From an uncultured Exiguobacterium sp. (GTDB taxonomy: Bacteria > Bacillota > Bacilli > Exiguobacteriales > Exiguobacteriaceae): a stretch of 64,000 nt of DNA. Below are positions 25,659 to 34,080 of this stretch, piece after piece; position 1 is the first letter of the stretch, and each line of letters opens with the position of its first letter. Below the pieces are notes generated by a model. The model had not been told where the DNA came from. It did not search any database and saw nothing but the letters and a program-made list of their open reading frames with translations. The position numbers and the translations under genes were made by a program. The stretch lies in NCBI GenBank assembly GCA_913775715.1, contig CAJYMC010000007.1, positions 868,001 to 932,000 of the forward strand. The letters run 5' to 3'.

Positions 25659-26840
25659 ATGCAAAACAATACATTGATTTTAAGTACACTCCTGCTCAAC
25701 TTATTCATCGCCTTTTTAGGTATCGGACTCGTCATTCCCGTCACACCGACGATCATGAACGAGTTGAACATCTCCGGGGCGACAGTCGGTTACATGGTTT
25801 CCGCCTTCGCCTTTGCGCAACTAATTCTTTCACCACTCGCGGGACGTGCCGTCGACAAGTACGGACGTAAACCGATGATCATCATCGGTTTATTCATCTT
25901 CAGCATGTCCGAGCTCTTATTCGGTCTCGGTCAAAGCGTCGAAGTCCTGTTCGCGTCACGGATTCTCGGTGGTGTCAGCGCTGCTTTCATCATGCCAGCC
26001 GTCACGGCATTCATCGCTGATATCACGACGAACGAGACTCGTCCGAAAGCGCTCGGATATATGTCTGCTGCCATCTCGACCGGTTTCATCATCGGACCAG
26101 GGATTGGTGGGTTCCTCGCTGACCTCGGCTCGCGGACACCGTTCTTCTTTGCTGCTGCGTTCGGTTTAACAGCGATGGTGTTATCCGTCTTTACGCTTAA
26201 GGAACCGGAACGTCATTACGAGACAACGACTGTCAAACAACAGACCGGTTTCCGGAAAATCTTCAGTCCGCTCTATTTCATCGCTTTTCTTGTCTTATTG
26301 ATCTCATCGTTCGGTCTCGCCTCGTTTGAGTCGTTGTTCGCCTTGTTCGTCGACCGGAAGTTCGGCTTCACGGCGAAGGACATTGCGCTCGCGATTTCTC
26401 TCGGTGCGATCGTCGGCGTCATCGTCCAAGTTGGACTGTTCGATCGTTTGACGCGCTGGTTCGGTGAGATTCGCTTAATTCGATACAGCTTGATCGGTTC
26501 GACACTGCTCGTCGTCTTGATGACGTTCGTGACGAACTATATCTCGATCATTCTCGTGACGATGGTCGTCTTCGTCGGTTTCGACTTGATGCGACCTGCC
26601 GTCACGACCTATCTCTCGAAGATTGCCGGAGATGAACAGGGTTTCGTCGGCGGGATGAACTCGATGTTTACGAGTATCGGGAACATCCTCGGACCGATCG
26701 TTGGCGGATTATTGTTCGACGTCAATTTGAACTATCCGTTTTATTTCGCGACAGTGATGCTTGCGATCGGTATTTTACTGACGTACTTCTGGCGCGCCCC
26801 ACGCACGGAAGCAACCGAATCGGATCGATTATCCTCTTAA
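25659..26840 (+). CDS. MFS drug efflux transporter
   Basis: The 393-residue protein has 12 predicted transmembrane segments and the MFS motif A in GRAVDKYGRKPMIIIGLF. The sequence GYMSAAISTGFIIGPGIGGF is motif C of drug:H+ antiporters. It resembles NorA/Bmr-type multidrug exporters. It lies 17 bp behind a TetR gene with a palindromic operator, so induction by a ligand of that regulator is likely. Substrates are unknown. Confidence 0.9.
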   Translation: MQNNTLILSTLLLNLFIAFLGIGLVIPVTPTIMNELNISGATVGYMVSAFAFAQLILSPLAGRAVDKYGRKPMIIIGLFIFSMSELLFGLGQSVEVLFASRILGGVSAAFIMPAVTAFIADITTNETRPKALGYMSAAISTGFIIGPGIGGFLADLGSRTPFFFAAAFGLTAMVLSVFTLKEPERHYETTTVKQQTGFRKIFSPLYFIAFLVLLISSFGLASFESLFALFVDRKFGFTAKDIALAISLGAIVGVIVQVGLFDRLTRWFGEIRLIRYSLIGSTLLVVLMTFVTNYISIILVTMVVFVGFDLMRPAVTTYLSKIAGDEQGFVGGMNSMFTSIGNILGPIVGGLLFDVNLNYPFYFATVMLAIGILLTYFWRAPRTEATESDRLSS

Positions 26841-26842
26841 AC

Positions 26843-26880
26843 AAACAGCCCCGTTTCCAACACTGGAAGCGGGGCTGTTT
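26843..26880. terminator. Terminator after the MFS gene
   Basis: AAACAGCCCCG and CGGGGCTGTTT form a perfect 11-bp stem between the MFS stop and the convergent HAD pseudogene. Confidence 0.88.
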
Positions 26881-26881
26881 G

Positions 26882-27486
26882 TTATGTCAACAAGAGTTCG
26901 TGTAATCGATTTGGCGACGATACAGTATAGGTCGCAACCATCTCATTGGATTGTTCGCTAATCAAGCACGTCTTGATTCCGGCACGATGTCCGGCTAAGA
27001 CGTCGAGTTCCCGATCGCCGATCATGATCGTCTCGTCTAGAGCCAATTGGTATCGATGAATCAAGTACGTGACAGCTTCCGGATCCGGCTTCCGAGCAAA
27101 GCCATGTTCTCCGGTCAGGATGTCTTGAAAATGATGCGTCAGCTCATACTTTGCAAGTAACGCATGAATCGATCTTCCGCGATGGGTGACGATATGATGC
27201 GTCGCACCCTTGCCGATAGCGACTCTAGCAGTTCGTAGATTCCGGGAAACGGTTCAGATTGTTCTTGTTCGATCATTTTCTTTTGTTGCTTGTAGTTCAG
27301 AATGAATGCTTCAGACACATCAAACGTCTCATACGTCGTTTTTGCCGAGATTGCCATCAATTCAGCGACTCGTTCTCGATCGACCTTTCGTCCTTCGTCC
27401 TTAAGTAACTCTACAAAAACATCAATCAGCACCGGATATGTATCGAACAGGGTCCCGTCAAAATCCCAAATGAAGTGTTTCAACAT
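26882..27486 (-). pseudogene. HAD-family phosphatase (phosphoglycolate phosphatase-like), single frameshift
   Basis: The frame starting MLKHFIWDFDGTLFDTYPVL at 27486 carries HAD motif I and runs to SLSAR. The conserved continuation GATHHIVTHRGRSIHALLAK, later GFARKPDPEAV and MIGDRELDVLAGHRAG (motifs III-IV), is in another frame. The switch lies near 27208, at GGCAAGGGTGCG on the minus strand; one extra A would restore GGCAAAGGGTGCG and the full frame of about 200 residues. It may be a recent pseudogene or a sequencing error. AGAGGAAG is before the ATG, which overlaps the phzF-like gene by 29 bp. Confidence 0.8.
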
Positions 27487-28369
27487 CTGTCTCTTCCTCT
27501 CCCACTCGCTTGACGCCGACAAAGACGGCTTCTCCGTCCATCTCGACCTTCCAGTCGTTGTGATCAAGTCCTTCGCCTGAGATACGAATTCCTACCTGTC
27601 CTGGACGTCCCATCTCATGACCTTGCTCGACGATGATCGCTGTTTCCGCTTCAAGTGGCTGGATGAACTTTCGGTAATAGACACCCATTACACCACTCGC
27701 CGTACCCGTGACCGGATCTTCAATACTACCTGCTCCCGTTGCGGAGAAGTGACGCCCGTGTAAAGTTGCCTCCGCATCATATGTATTAAGACAAATGGGA
27801 TGAATCGATGCTTGAGGATAGTCAGTCAACACGGTGGCAAATCGTTGATTATCTGGCATCATCCGATGAAAGTCCTCAAGTCGACGAATTGGGAGGAGCA
27901 GTGTCCAGTTCCCAGTACTGCCGTATTCAATTGGCCATCGGTCATCAAGGTGTTTCAATTCGAGACCAATCACTGCCAGAACTTTCTTTACGTCACCGTT
28001 AAACCGGTGTAATCGAGGTTGCCCTTGTCGTAAGCGAAACATACCGTTCGCTAAACGTATCACAGGCAAGATGCCTGACTTTGTCACGATTTGACATGTA
28101 GCAGGTAAACCTATGCTTGAATCAATTGCCGTCAATGCAGCAATCGTGCCATGTCCACATAAGTCCATTTCCCGTTCCGGTGCAAAGTAGCGCATGCGAT
28201 AGTCCGCTTGCTCTGAAGACAGGACGAACGTAGTCTCGGTAAAGCCATTCTTACGAGCGATTCGTTGCATTTCCGGCTCAGTCAATTGATCGGCGTTTAA
28301 GACGACTCCAGCTGGATTACCTGCTCCAGGAGTCATCGTGAACACATCATAATGTAGCGTCTCGATCAT
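27458..28369 (-). CDS. PhzF-family isomerase-like protein
   Basis: The 303-residue product has PhzF features: the N-terminal DVFTMTPGAGNPAGVVLNAD, the catalytic-glutamate region NGFTETTFVL near residue 45, and MDLCGHGTIAALTAI (usually CGHATLAxA). The second-lobe motif is EDPVTGTASGVMGVYY (usually DPxTGSA). These enzymes are diaminopimelate-epimerase-fold isomerases; most family members have unknown substrates. Its ATG overlaps the amine oxidase gene by 4 bp, and the HAD pseudogene overlaps its end, so the three form one operon. Confidence 0.88.
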   Translation of the reverse strand: MIETLHYDVFTMTPGAGNPAGVVLNADQLTEPEMQRIARKNGFTETTFVLSSEQADYRMRYFAPEREMDLCGHGTIAALTAIDSSIGLPATCQIVTKSGILPVIRLANGMFRLRQGQPRLHRFNGDVKKVLAVIGLELKHLDDRWPIEYGSTGNWTLLLPIRRLEDFHRMMPDNQRFATVLTDYPQASIHPICLNTYDAEATLHGRHFSATGAGSIEDPVTGTASGVMGVYYRKFIQPLEAETAIIVEQGHEMGRPGQVGIRISGEGLDHNDWKVEMDGEAVFVGVKRVGEEETDVETLHLGF

Positions 28370-29418
28370 TTTTCTCTTCCTCCTTTTTCTAAATAAATTT
28401 CAACGGATCGTAAAGCACCTTCCAAGTGCCCACCGTGACTTGAATCGGTTTCTGTTCCAATCAAGGAAATCGTCGTATGTTCCGCACCGAAATCAACGGA
28501 ATGATACGCGGGGAACTCTAAGAGCGGTGCTGCATCGGCTCGTGTTGCTGTCCACATATCCGTCGACCAGTCTTTATACAACCAGCCAATCGGTTGACGT
28601 GCTTGTTCACCGAATAATCGAGCTAACTGCTCAAAGACGGATTCCTTGATTTCAACCTCGGTTAATTCCTGTCGTTCACGTGCTGGCGTCCGGAAAAAAC
28701 CGAACAACGCTCCTGGTCCGTCTAGTGGGGAAGCATCATGAATTTCCTGCACCATCCCGGTCCAACTGATTGCCTGACCGGACCAACCTGAATCACGCCA
28801 AAACGGTCTTTCGTAGAGAACAAGACATTTGGCTTGTTGCGCCATCCAGGTCGGTAATGCAACGAGTTCATCCAGGACTGCTTCAGGTAAAGCTGGTGTA
28901 TACAATAGCTTTGCCGCTAGACGCGGTGGTAATGCGAGGATAATCTCGTCGAACGGTTGACTCTTCCTTCCTGAACTGACGACAATCCGGTTCGTGACAT
29001 CAATCTGGTTGATGGGAGTCTTGAGTCGAATCGTTCCCGGTCTGAGTTGTGCAGCAAGTGCCGTAGCAACGGAGCGGATTCCGTCACGAAGACGAAACGC
29101 CGTCGGTTGATTCGAAACCAAATGCGACTCGATTCCGCCAGCCCGTTCCAGTCGAAGCGCTCCCGTCGCATATTGTTCCAGTGTCGGTAAGTCTAACCGA
29201 TGAATCAAATCAACCATCAGTGGTTCGCTGTCCGGCCAAAACCAAGTCGGTCCAAGATCAAACGCATATGTTCGACTATTAACTTCAAATTCGACCGTCT
29301 CGATTCTCCCACCGATTCGGTCACGTGCTTCATAGATCGTCACGTCGTGTCCAAGCTCCTGCAAACGCGTCGCGACAAACAGTCCACTAATTCCCGCCCC
29401 AATGATGGCGATGTTCAT
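28366..29418 (-). CDS. Flavin-containing amine oxidase-like protein
   Basis: The 350-residue FAD enzyme begins MNIAIIGAGISGLFVATRLQ (dinucleotide-binding GxGxxG), then YEARDRIGGRIETVEF, the RxGGR motif of amine oxidases. It is shorter than typical monoamine oxidases (about 450), and the C-terminal FAD site is seen as the region ending DSSHGGHLEGALRSVE. It should oxidise an amine with oxygen or another acceptor; the substrate is unknown. It leads the three-gene operon ending in the HAD pseudogene. Confidence 0.85.
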   Translation of the reverse strand: MNIAIIGAGISGLFVATRLQELGHDVTIYEARDRIGGRIETVEFEVNSRTYAFDLGPTWFWPDSEPLMVDLIHRLDLPTLEQYATGALRLERAGGIESHLVSNQPTAFRLRDGIRSVATALAAQLRPGTIRLKTPINQIDVTNRIVVSSGRKSQPFDEIILALPPRLAAKLLYTPALPEAVLDELVALPTWMAQQAKCLVLYERPFWRDSGWSGQAISWTGMVQEIHDASPLDGPGALFGFFRTPARERQELTEVEIKESVFEQLARLFGEQARQPIGWLYKDWSTDMWTATRADAAPLLEFPAYHSVDFGAEHTTISLIGTETDSSHGGHLEGALRSVEIYLEKGGREK

Positions 29419-29471
29419 TTCGATTCAACCTCTCTATTCGTGATGTTTGTTTTAGTATACCGGAACACGCG

Positions 29472-29496
29472 AAAAAACAAGGACGAAACGTCCTTG
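29472..29496 (-). terminator. Terminator of the small gene ending at 29499
   Basis: CAAGGACG pairs with CGTCCTTG around AAA; the minus transcript continues into six T. It lies between the small gene and the amine oxidase gene. Confidence 0.8.
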
Positions 29497-29498
29497 CC

Positions 29499-29675
29499 TT
29501 AGGATGATTGCACCTGCTGCCAGTTGTCTTCTTCATAAATCGATTGAACCCATTCGACCGGTACATACAAGGATCGGGCGATCGCTTCGTCCGTCTTACC
29601 CATTTTTCGCAACAGATGGACAATCCGAATCCTTCGTTCGAGCTCCCGGTCATCCGGTATCAGTTCAGGCATCAT
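29499..29675 (-). CDS. Small putative HTH protein, 58 aa
   Basis: GAGGAG lies just before two adjacent ATG codons at 29675 and 29672, setting the start at MMPELIPDDRELERRI. The short acidic-basic helical product contains LRKMGKTDEAIARSLYVPVEWVQSI, which reads like a helix-turn-helix of a sigma-70 region 4 or resolvase type. No other domain is attached. It may be a DNA-binding adaptor; the target is unknown. It has its own terminator. Confidence 0.65.
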   Translation of the reverse strand: MMPELIPDDRELERRIRIVHLLRKMGKTDEAIARSLYVPVEWVQSIYEEDNWQQVQSS

Positions 29676-29889
29676 CTTCTCTTCTCCTCTCCACTGAATC
29701 GGCGATGGTGTTTTCATGATGATACCCGATAATTATCTGAATATTCCGTTTGATATGCAGAAGCAAGGATTTTTGATAAAGTTCAGGGATAGATAACAGA
29801 AAGGAATTCATCGCTTTTTTGTAGAAATATATTGAATAGGCGCAACAGTAGGATTTCTTGCGTCAACCAAACAGATTAGGAGCATGTAT

Positions 29890-30171
29890 ATGATTAAACG
29901 TAAAGCACTATTTCGTCTGTCGATCGGCTTACTGCTGATTGGTGTCTTTGGCGGTATCCTGTTAGATGCCATCGGCTTCTTTCCGCACGCGACAGCTTAC
30001 TTATTGAGCATTCCAGTCGCTTCTCCTGACTCGGAATTTCTTTTAGGGTGGATCTTATCTGGTGTAACAATCGCAGGGCTGATTTCGCTTCCCTTGTCCT
30101 TACGTCGTCATCACACCATTACGACGTTCGCTTGTCTTCTAGCTGTCATTATAACTCCGCATGTCATGTGA
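29890..30171 (+). CDS. Small membrane protein, 93 aa
   Basis: AGGAG lies seven bases before the ATG at 29890; an ATG at 29884 is too close. The product has three hydrophobic segments (about residues 8-28, 50-70 and 76-92) joined by short loops with few charges. No family is recognised. It precedes a terminator and the HTH-membrane-protein module, but it is not part of it. Confidence 0.6.
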   Translation: MIKRKALFRLSIGLLLIGVFGGILLDAIGFFPHATAYLLSIPVASPDSEFLLGWILSGVTIAGLISLPLSLRRHHTITTFACLLAVIITPHVM

Positions 30172-30232
30172 TGTTCGCTGGTGACGCATCCTTTTAATAA
30201 GATAGAGCGAATGTCCATCGTGAACGACGACA

Positions 30233-30264
30233 CCAATGCATCGAATCGACGCATTGGTTTTTTT
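30233..30264 (+). terminator. Terminator
   Basis: CCAATGC and GCATTGG form the stem with an 11-base loop, followed by seven T. It separates the 93-residue membrane protein gene from the HTH operon. Confidence 0.8.
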
Positions 30265-30275
30265 ACGTCTAAAAA

Positions 30276-30315
30276 GTAAAGTCTACTTTACAAAATGTAA
30301 AACAGACTTTACAAT
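30276..30315 (+). promoter_or_regulatory. Promoter overlapped by two palindromes, HTH operon
   Basis: TTTACA (30287-30292), 17 bases and TACAAT (30310-30315) form a promoter. It is overlapped by the palindromes GTAAAGTCTACTTTAC (30276-30291) and TGTAAAACAGACTTTACA (30296-30313), which share TGTAAA/TTTACA half-sites. This layout fits autoregulation by the XRE repressor that follows. Confidence 0.8.
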
Positions 30316-30342
30316 GTAAACAACTGGAAAGGAGGTCGTCAG

Positions 30343-30552
30343 ATGCAACTGACGAACCATGTCCGCCTATATCGTCAACAGCATAAGTGGACACAAGAGC
30401 AGTTCGCTGAACGTATTGGCGTGACACGCCAAACCGTCATCTCGCTTGAAAAAGGAAGCTATACCCCATCGCTATTACTCGCGATGCAGATTGCCCGCGT
30501 CTTCGATCGACCGGTGGAGGAACTATTTCAATTAGAGGAGGATTCCAAATGA
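30343..30552 (+). CDS. XRE-family HTH regulator, 69 aa
   Basis: The 69-residue single-domain regulator has the Cro/CI helix-turn-helix WTQEQFAERIGVTRQTVISL and the end PVEELFQLEEDSK, typical of stand-alone YozG/YvaO-type regulators. AAAGGAGGT precedes the ATG. It overlaps the next gene by 4 bp, and such HTH genes commonly pair with a DUF2178-like membrane protein. The palindromes at 30276-30313 are its likely binding sites. Confidence 0.9.
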   Translation: MQLTNHVRLYRQQHKWTQEQFAERIGVTRQTVISLEKGSYTPSLLLAMQIARVFDRPVEELFQLEEDSK

Positions 30553-31025
30553 AACGTGTCGTCACTCAATCTTTACTTAATTGTTGTCTCTACTTTTTAG
30601 CTGCTTATCTCATTAGTGCGATTCATGCTAATCTGAAACTATTTCAAGATGATCCTGTATCCGGTACCGGTCTGTCGCTCAAGCTCGACCTCCGTATCAT
30701 TCTGCCACTGATCATCATCGCCATCATCGTCTCAGGCATCGGCTATCTCTCACGAACGGATCGTTCCCGTTCACTTTCTAAATGGTCGACATCAACTGCA
30801 GAATTCTCTGACTCGGATGAGCGGGAAGCACAAATCACTGGTAAGGCGACCCGCGCAGCGTACGTCGCTTTTATGATCAGCCTTCCTGTCCTGATGATTG
30901 CCTTTTTGTTTGAACAACCGTTACTTGAACGGTACCCAGCATTTCCGTTCTATGCGATCGCTCTCATTCTCTCGGTTGGAACAATCACGTATATGACGGC
31001 ATGGATTGTCCATATCCGTCGTTAA
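30549..31025 (+). CDS. DUF2178-like membrane protein
   Basis: The 158-residue protein has four hydrophobic segments (about residues 8-27, 50-66, 103-122 and 133-153). Between the second and third lies the cytosolic motif SDSDEREAQITGKATRAAYV, which matches the DERE-x-IxxKA pattern of DUF2178-type proteins that accompany small XRE regulators. It overlaps the HTH gene by 4 bp. Its biochemical role is not known. Confidence 0.78.
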   Translation: MKRVVTQSLLNCCLYFLAAYLISAIHANLKLFQDDPVSGTGLSLKLDLRIILPLIIIAIIVSGIGYLSRTDRSRSLSKWSTSTAEFSDSDEREAQITGKATRAAYVAFMISLPVLMIAFLFEQPLLERYPAFPFYAIALILSVGTITYMTAWIVHIRR

Positions 31026-31437
31026 AGCCGTTTGACGAAAAAATATTGAGTTTGTCCAACAGCGGGATGATCAGTTAGACGTCCATACACCTCATAACCA
31101 TGTTTGCGGTAAAAGTCTGGTGCTTGAAAATCAAACGTATCGAGAAGGATTTTCGTACACCTTACTTTCTTGGCATATGCTTCGATTGTCTGCAGCAGGC
31201 GGGTGCCGATACCTGCCTGTCGCGCTGACTCACTCACCAAAAAAACTGGACATGTATATGTTGCCAGCTATAAATATCGGTAATCCCACCGATGCGATCG
31301 CCGGCTGCATTATACGCTCTGTAACACAAGTCTCCAGATTGTTCATATAGAGCTTTCGGAACGTATTGCCGATTATAGACAATCAGCTGCTCGCGGACGA
31401 ATGCCCTGTCCTCTTTCGTTCCCGACTAGATATCCAC
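31022..31437 (-). pseudogene. GNAT acetyltransferase, nonsense codon plus frameshift
   Basis: AAGGAGGGG sits seven bases before a GTG at 31437, but codon 4 is TAG (GTG GAT ATC TAG). The frame then reads SGTKEDRAFVREQLIVYNRQ and further good GNAT sequence to HVQFFW, where it stops. The rest (VSESARQAGIGTRLLQTIEA, the acetyl-CoA motif, to the end VKRL) lies in another frame; one extra T in the T7 run near 31240 would join them. Two independent lesions make a true pseudogene more likely than a sequencing error. Confidence 0.82.
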
Positions 31438-31518
31438 ATTGTTCCCCTCCTTAATTTTACAAATGATACCATTCCTGCCATAATGATAGCATATTCTATC
31501 TAAATCGGAGGCTTACAT

Positions 31519-32049
31519 ATGCAGACGATGCACCACTCGTTCGATACGCAACGGTACAACATACGACCCGCTCGTCCTAGTGATGCCGAGGCACTTGCTG
31601 CTCTCCGCGAAGCACTTGACGCGGAAACAGAATACTTCGACCGGATGCCCGGTGAGGAGGTAATGACAGCAAACAATTTCGTCGATCAGTTACGAGATTC
31701 ACCAGTTTTGGACCGGATTCTCGTCGTCGAACGAGAGGAACAAATCATTGCCTACGCCAGGTGTCGCGGATTCGAATTGAAACGCTTTGCCCATAAAGCA
31801 TCATTCGGCTTAGGTGTCCTTCGCTCGGATTGGGGACAGGGGATCGGTACCCAGTTGACAATCCGGATGATCGCCTGGGCGAAGGCGCAGTCGCTTCTGA
31901 AAATCCAACTTGAAGTCGTCGAGACGAATCACGGGGCGATCCGACTCTACCAACGCCATGGATTCCAAGAGGAAGGACGATTGAGACATGACCGGTTGCT
32001 GTCGGATGGCTGTTATTATGATACTGTCCTGATGGGCTTAGCATTATGA
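31519..32049 (+). CDS. GNAT acetyltransferase
   Basis: The 176-residue product begins with IRPARPSDAEALAALREALD and has the acetyl-CoA-binding region FGLGVLRSDWGQGIGTQLTI, followed by VVETNHGAIRLYQRHGFQEEG. It resembles YhhY/PhnO-like N-acetyltransferases. GGAGG is before the ATG. It overlaps the following endonuclease/phosphatase gene by 4 bp, so the two are co-translated; the substrate is unknown. Confidence 0.88.
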   Translation: MQTMHHSFDTQRYNIRPARPSDAEALAALREALDAETEYFDRMPGEEVMTANNFVDQLRDSPVLDRILVVEREEQIIAYARCRGFELKRFAHKASFGLGVLRSDWGQGIGTQLTIRMIAWAKAQSLLKIQLEVVETNHGAIRLYQRHGFQEEGRLRHDRLLSDGCYYDTVLMGLAL

Positions 32050-32831
32050 GTCTCTCCTTATCGATCGCGACATACAACATTTGGCATCATCCACACAAAC
32101 GTCAGGAACGATTTGCGGCGTTGTGCGCGGAAATCAATCGACATCAACCAGATGTCCTCCTGCTGCAAGAGGTCATGTCGACGTTTCATCCGGATGAACC
32201 GTTCGTCTCGATTGCCGAACATCTTGCTCAAGCGACCGGATATCCGTACTTGATTTTCAATGATTATCCCGATTCTCCTGACGAAGGACTCGCTATCTTA
32301 TCACGTTTTCCTCATGATCATCATGAGGTGAGTTGTGCAACTACTTCTGTCGTACAACACCATTGTGCGGCTCGAACCCTTTTCGTAATCAACGAGAAAC
32401 GTATCGCAGTGACGAACATTCACTTCAACTGGCGAACTTCAGACATTCGACTCGATCAACTTCAATTCGTCAACGAATGGATTGCCTCACAGACCGACGA
32501 GGCGACAATCGAGTTCTTAGCCGGTGACTTCAATGACTTTCCGGAGTCTCCCTTGCATCGAGTCGCATTACACGAGTGGGTCGATCTTGCTGACAGTTTC
32601 GCGACGCGAACCGGTCAACTCGCTGCAACGACTTTAGATCCCGTGACGAATCCGTATGCCAAAAAGAATGACGGTATCACGACACCCGCCCGGTACGATT
32701 GGTTACTGTGTCGACGCTCACCGGCACCGGTCACTTTACAACACGTTCAATTGATCGGGCATGAACGATTGACGCATCACGTCATACCGAGCGACCACTA
32801 TGGTGTTCTTGCCCATCTGACGATTCACTAA
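32046..32831 (+). CDS. Endonuclease/exonuclease/phosphatase (EEP) family protein
   Basis: The 261-residue product has the EEP fold motifs: SIATYNIWHH with the first Asn near residue 10, VLLLQEV with the metal-binding Glu near residue 41, LAGDFNDFP near 158 and the terminal IPSDHYGVLAHL with the catalytic Asp-His. No signal peptide is present, so the substrate is intracellular, perhaps a nucleic acid, a phosphoester or a sugar phosphate. It overlaps the GNAT gene by 4 bp and ends at a terminator. Confidence 0.88.
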   Translation: MSLSLSIATYNIWHHPHKRQERFAALCAEINRHQPDVLLLQEVMSTFHPDEPFVSIAEHLAQATGYPYLIFNDYPDSPDEGLAILSRFPHDHHEVSCATTSVVQHHCAARTLFVINEKRIAVTNIHFNWRTSDIRLDQLQFVNEWIASQTDEATIEFLAGDFNDFPESPLHRVALHEWVDLADSFATRTGQLAATTLDPVTNPYAKKNDGITTPARYDWLLCRRSPAPVTLQHVQLIGHERLTHHVIPSDHYGVLAHLTIH

Positions 32832-32874
32832 AACGACAGGTCTACGCTCTTTGTAAGCGCAGACCCGTCGTTTA
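32831..32874. terminator. Terminator between convergent genes
   Basis: AAACGACAGGTCT pairs with AGACCCGTCGTTT (one mismatch) and an inner GC pair, followed by TTTATTTTTT. It overlaps the stop of the minus-strand lipoprotein gene. Confidence 0.82.
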
Positions 32875-33357
32875 TTTTTTATACTCTTTTTCGGTACCAT
32901 CCGAGAAGTCGATCTCTACTTCTAAACGGGATGCATTTTGAATCGCAAAAACCCGCTCCACTTCTGCAATGACTTCTTTCTCAGATGTGTCCGCATCGAC
33001 TTTCAAGTTCTTGAACTTCGCGTCGAGTTCCGTCATCGCCGCGTCTCCACGCTTGTTTTCACCCTTATACTGATATTCCGCTTCTGTACCGTTTTTTTCC
33101 CGATCATAGCTGATGTCGATCGCGTCCTGATCCCCATCGACGTCTGCTTCGATTGATAGGCTAGTGAACCCATAATCCGTCTCCGCGTTTTTCGTGACGG
33201 TATCTTTGTCTTTCATCGTATCATCGGTCGTATTCGAGTTCGTCGCTCCTTCCTCGACCTTGTCCGTCGACGTTTCGTCGTTCCCACATCCTGCTAGCAT
33301 TAGACTCATCGCAAATAACGTCGCAACACCGTATCCTGTGATATGACGTACCTTCAT
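32872..33357 (-). CDS. YusW-like lipoprotein
   Basis: The 161-residue product has a lipoprotein signal with the lipobox LAGC at about residues 21-24 and a linker rich in Thr, Asp and Asn. The folded domain has the YusW pattern (YGFTSLSIEADVDGDQDAI, and SRLEVEIDFSDGTEKEYKK). It should be anchored on the outer face of the membrane. Its start overlaps the flavodoxin-like gene by 4 bp (ATGA). The role is unknown. Confidence 0.8.
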   Translation of the reverse strand: MKVRHITGYGVATLFAMSLMLAGCGNDETSTDKVEEGATNSNTTDDTMKDKDTVTKNAETDYGFTSLSIEADVDGDQDAIDISYDREKNGTEAEYQYKGENKRGDAAMTELDAKFKNLKVDADTSEKEVIAEVERVFAIQNASRLEVEIDFSDGTEKEYKK

Positions 33358-33971
33358 TCCATCACGTTCCCTTCTGCAGGGATCGGATGTGCTTTCAAGA
33401 GTCGGGCAAGATGCAACAAATTGGCAGCTAAAAACTGGGCATGTCGTTTCGTGAAGTCATTGTCGCGTCCGGCTTCGATGTAAGAAGGTCCCGGTCCTGC
33501 TTCACCGACCCAGTACGCATCGACATTGGGCGGAATCGTGAATCCGATGTGTGACAGACCGTATAAGATGGACGCGGACGCGTGTTTTGCTCCATCCTCG
33601 TTGCCGGTAACGATGACACCACCGACCTTGTTATAATAGATGGCTTGTCCAAGGTCGTTCGTCAAACCACTTCCCCCATATAACCGTTCGATGACTTGTG
33701 TCGCGACACTACTTTTTTCACCGAGCCACAGCGGTGTCCCGATGACGACGATATCTGCCTGTTTGACCTTATCGAAGAGTGCCGGCCATTCGTCGCCGTT
33801 CCCTTCATCTTCCGTCACACCGAATGCAACTCGATGGTCGACGACTCGAACGATTTCTGAATCGACGTCCTCATGCTCCCAGTACGCAATCACGTCACGA
33901 ATCAACGCTTCCGTGTTCGATGGTTCTAGTGATGCTTTTAATGTGCAGTTCAAAAATAAGGCGCGTACCAT
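33354..33971 (-). CDS. NAD(P)H-dependent FMN reductase / flavodoxin-like protein
   Basis: The ATG at 33971 with GGGGAGGA eight bases upstream gives 205 residues; the frame is open further upstream, but without coding character. MVRALFLNCTLKASLEPSNT is the phosphate-binding loop of flavodoxin-like reductases, VVIGTPLWLGEKSSVATQV is the second FMN loop, and GVIVTGNEDGAKHASASILY is the third. The enzyme should bind FMN and reduce quinones or other acceptors. It is coupled to the lipoprotein gene. Confidence 0.85.
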   Translation of the reverse strand: MVRALFLNCTLKASLEPSNTEALIRDVIAYWEHEDVDSEIVRVVDHRVAFGVTEDEGNGDEWPALFDKVKQADIVVIGTPLWLGEKSSVATQVIERLYGGSGLTNDLGQAIYYNKVGGVIVTGNEDGAKHASASILYGLSHIGFTIPPNVDAYWVGEAGPGPSYIEAGRDNDFTKRHAQFLAANLLHLARLLKAHPIPAEGNVME

Positions 33972-34045
33972 CCGTTCATCCTCCCCTTTTGAATTGACCA
34001 TGTTCCTCGTCCTTAATCCTTTCCTGATTCTAATCCGAAGTAAAC

Positions 34046-34072
34046 AAAAAAAGCCTCCGCTTTCGCGAAGAC
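34046..34072 (-). terminator. Terminator of the ars-type operon
   Basis: On the minus transcript GTCTTCGC pairs with GCGGAGGC through a GAAA tetraloop, followed by seven T. It lies just after the stop at 34081. Confidence 0.82.
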
Positions 34073-34080
34073 TTTCCTTG

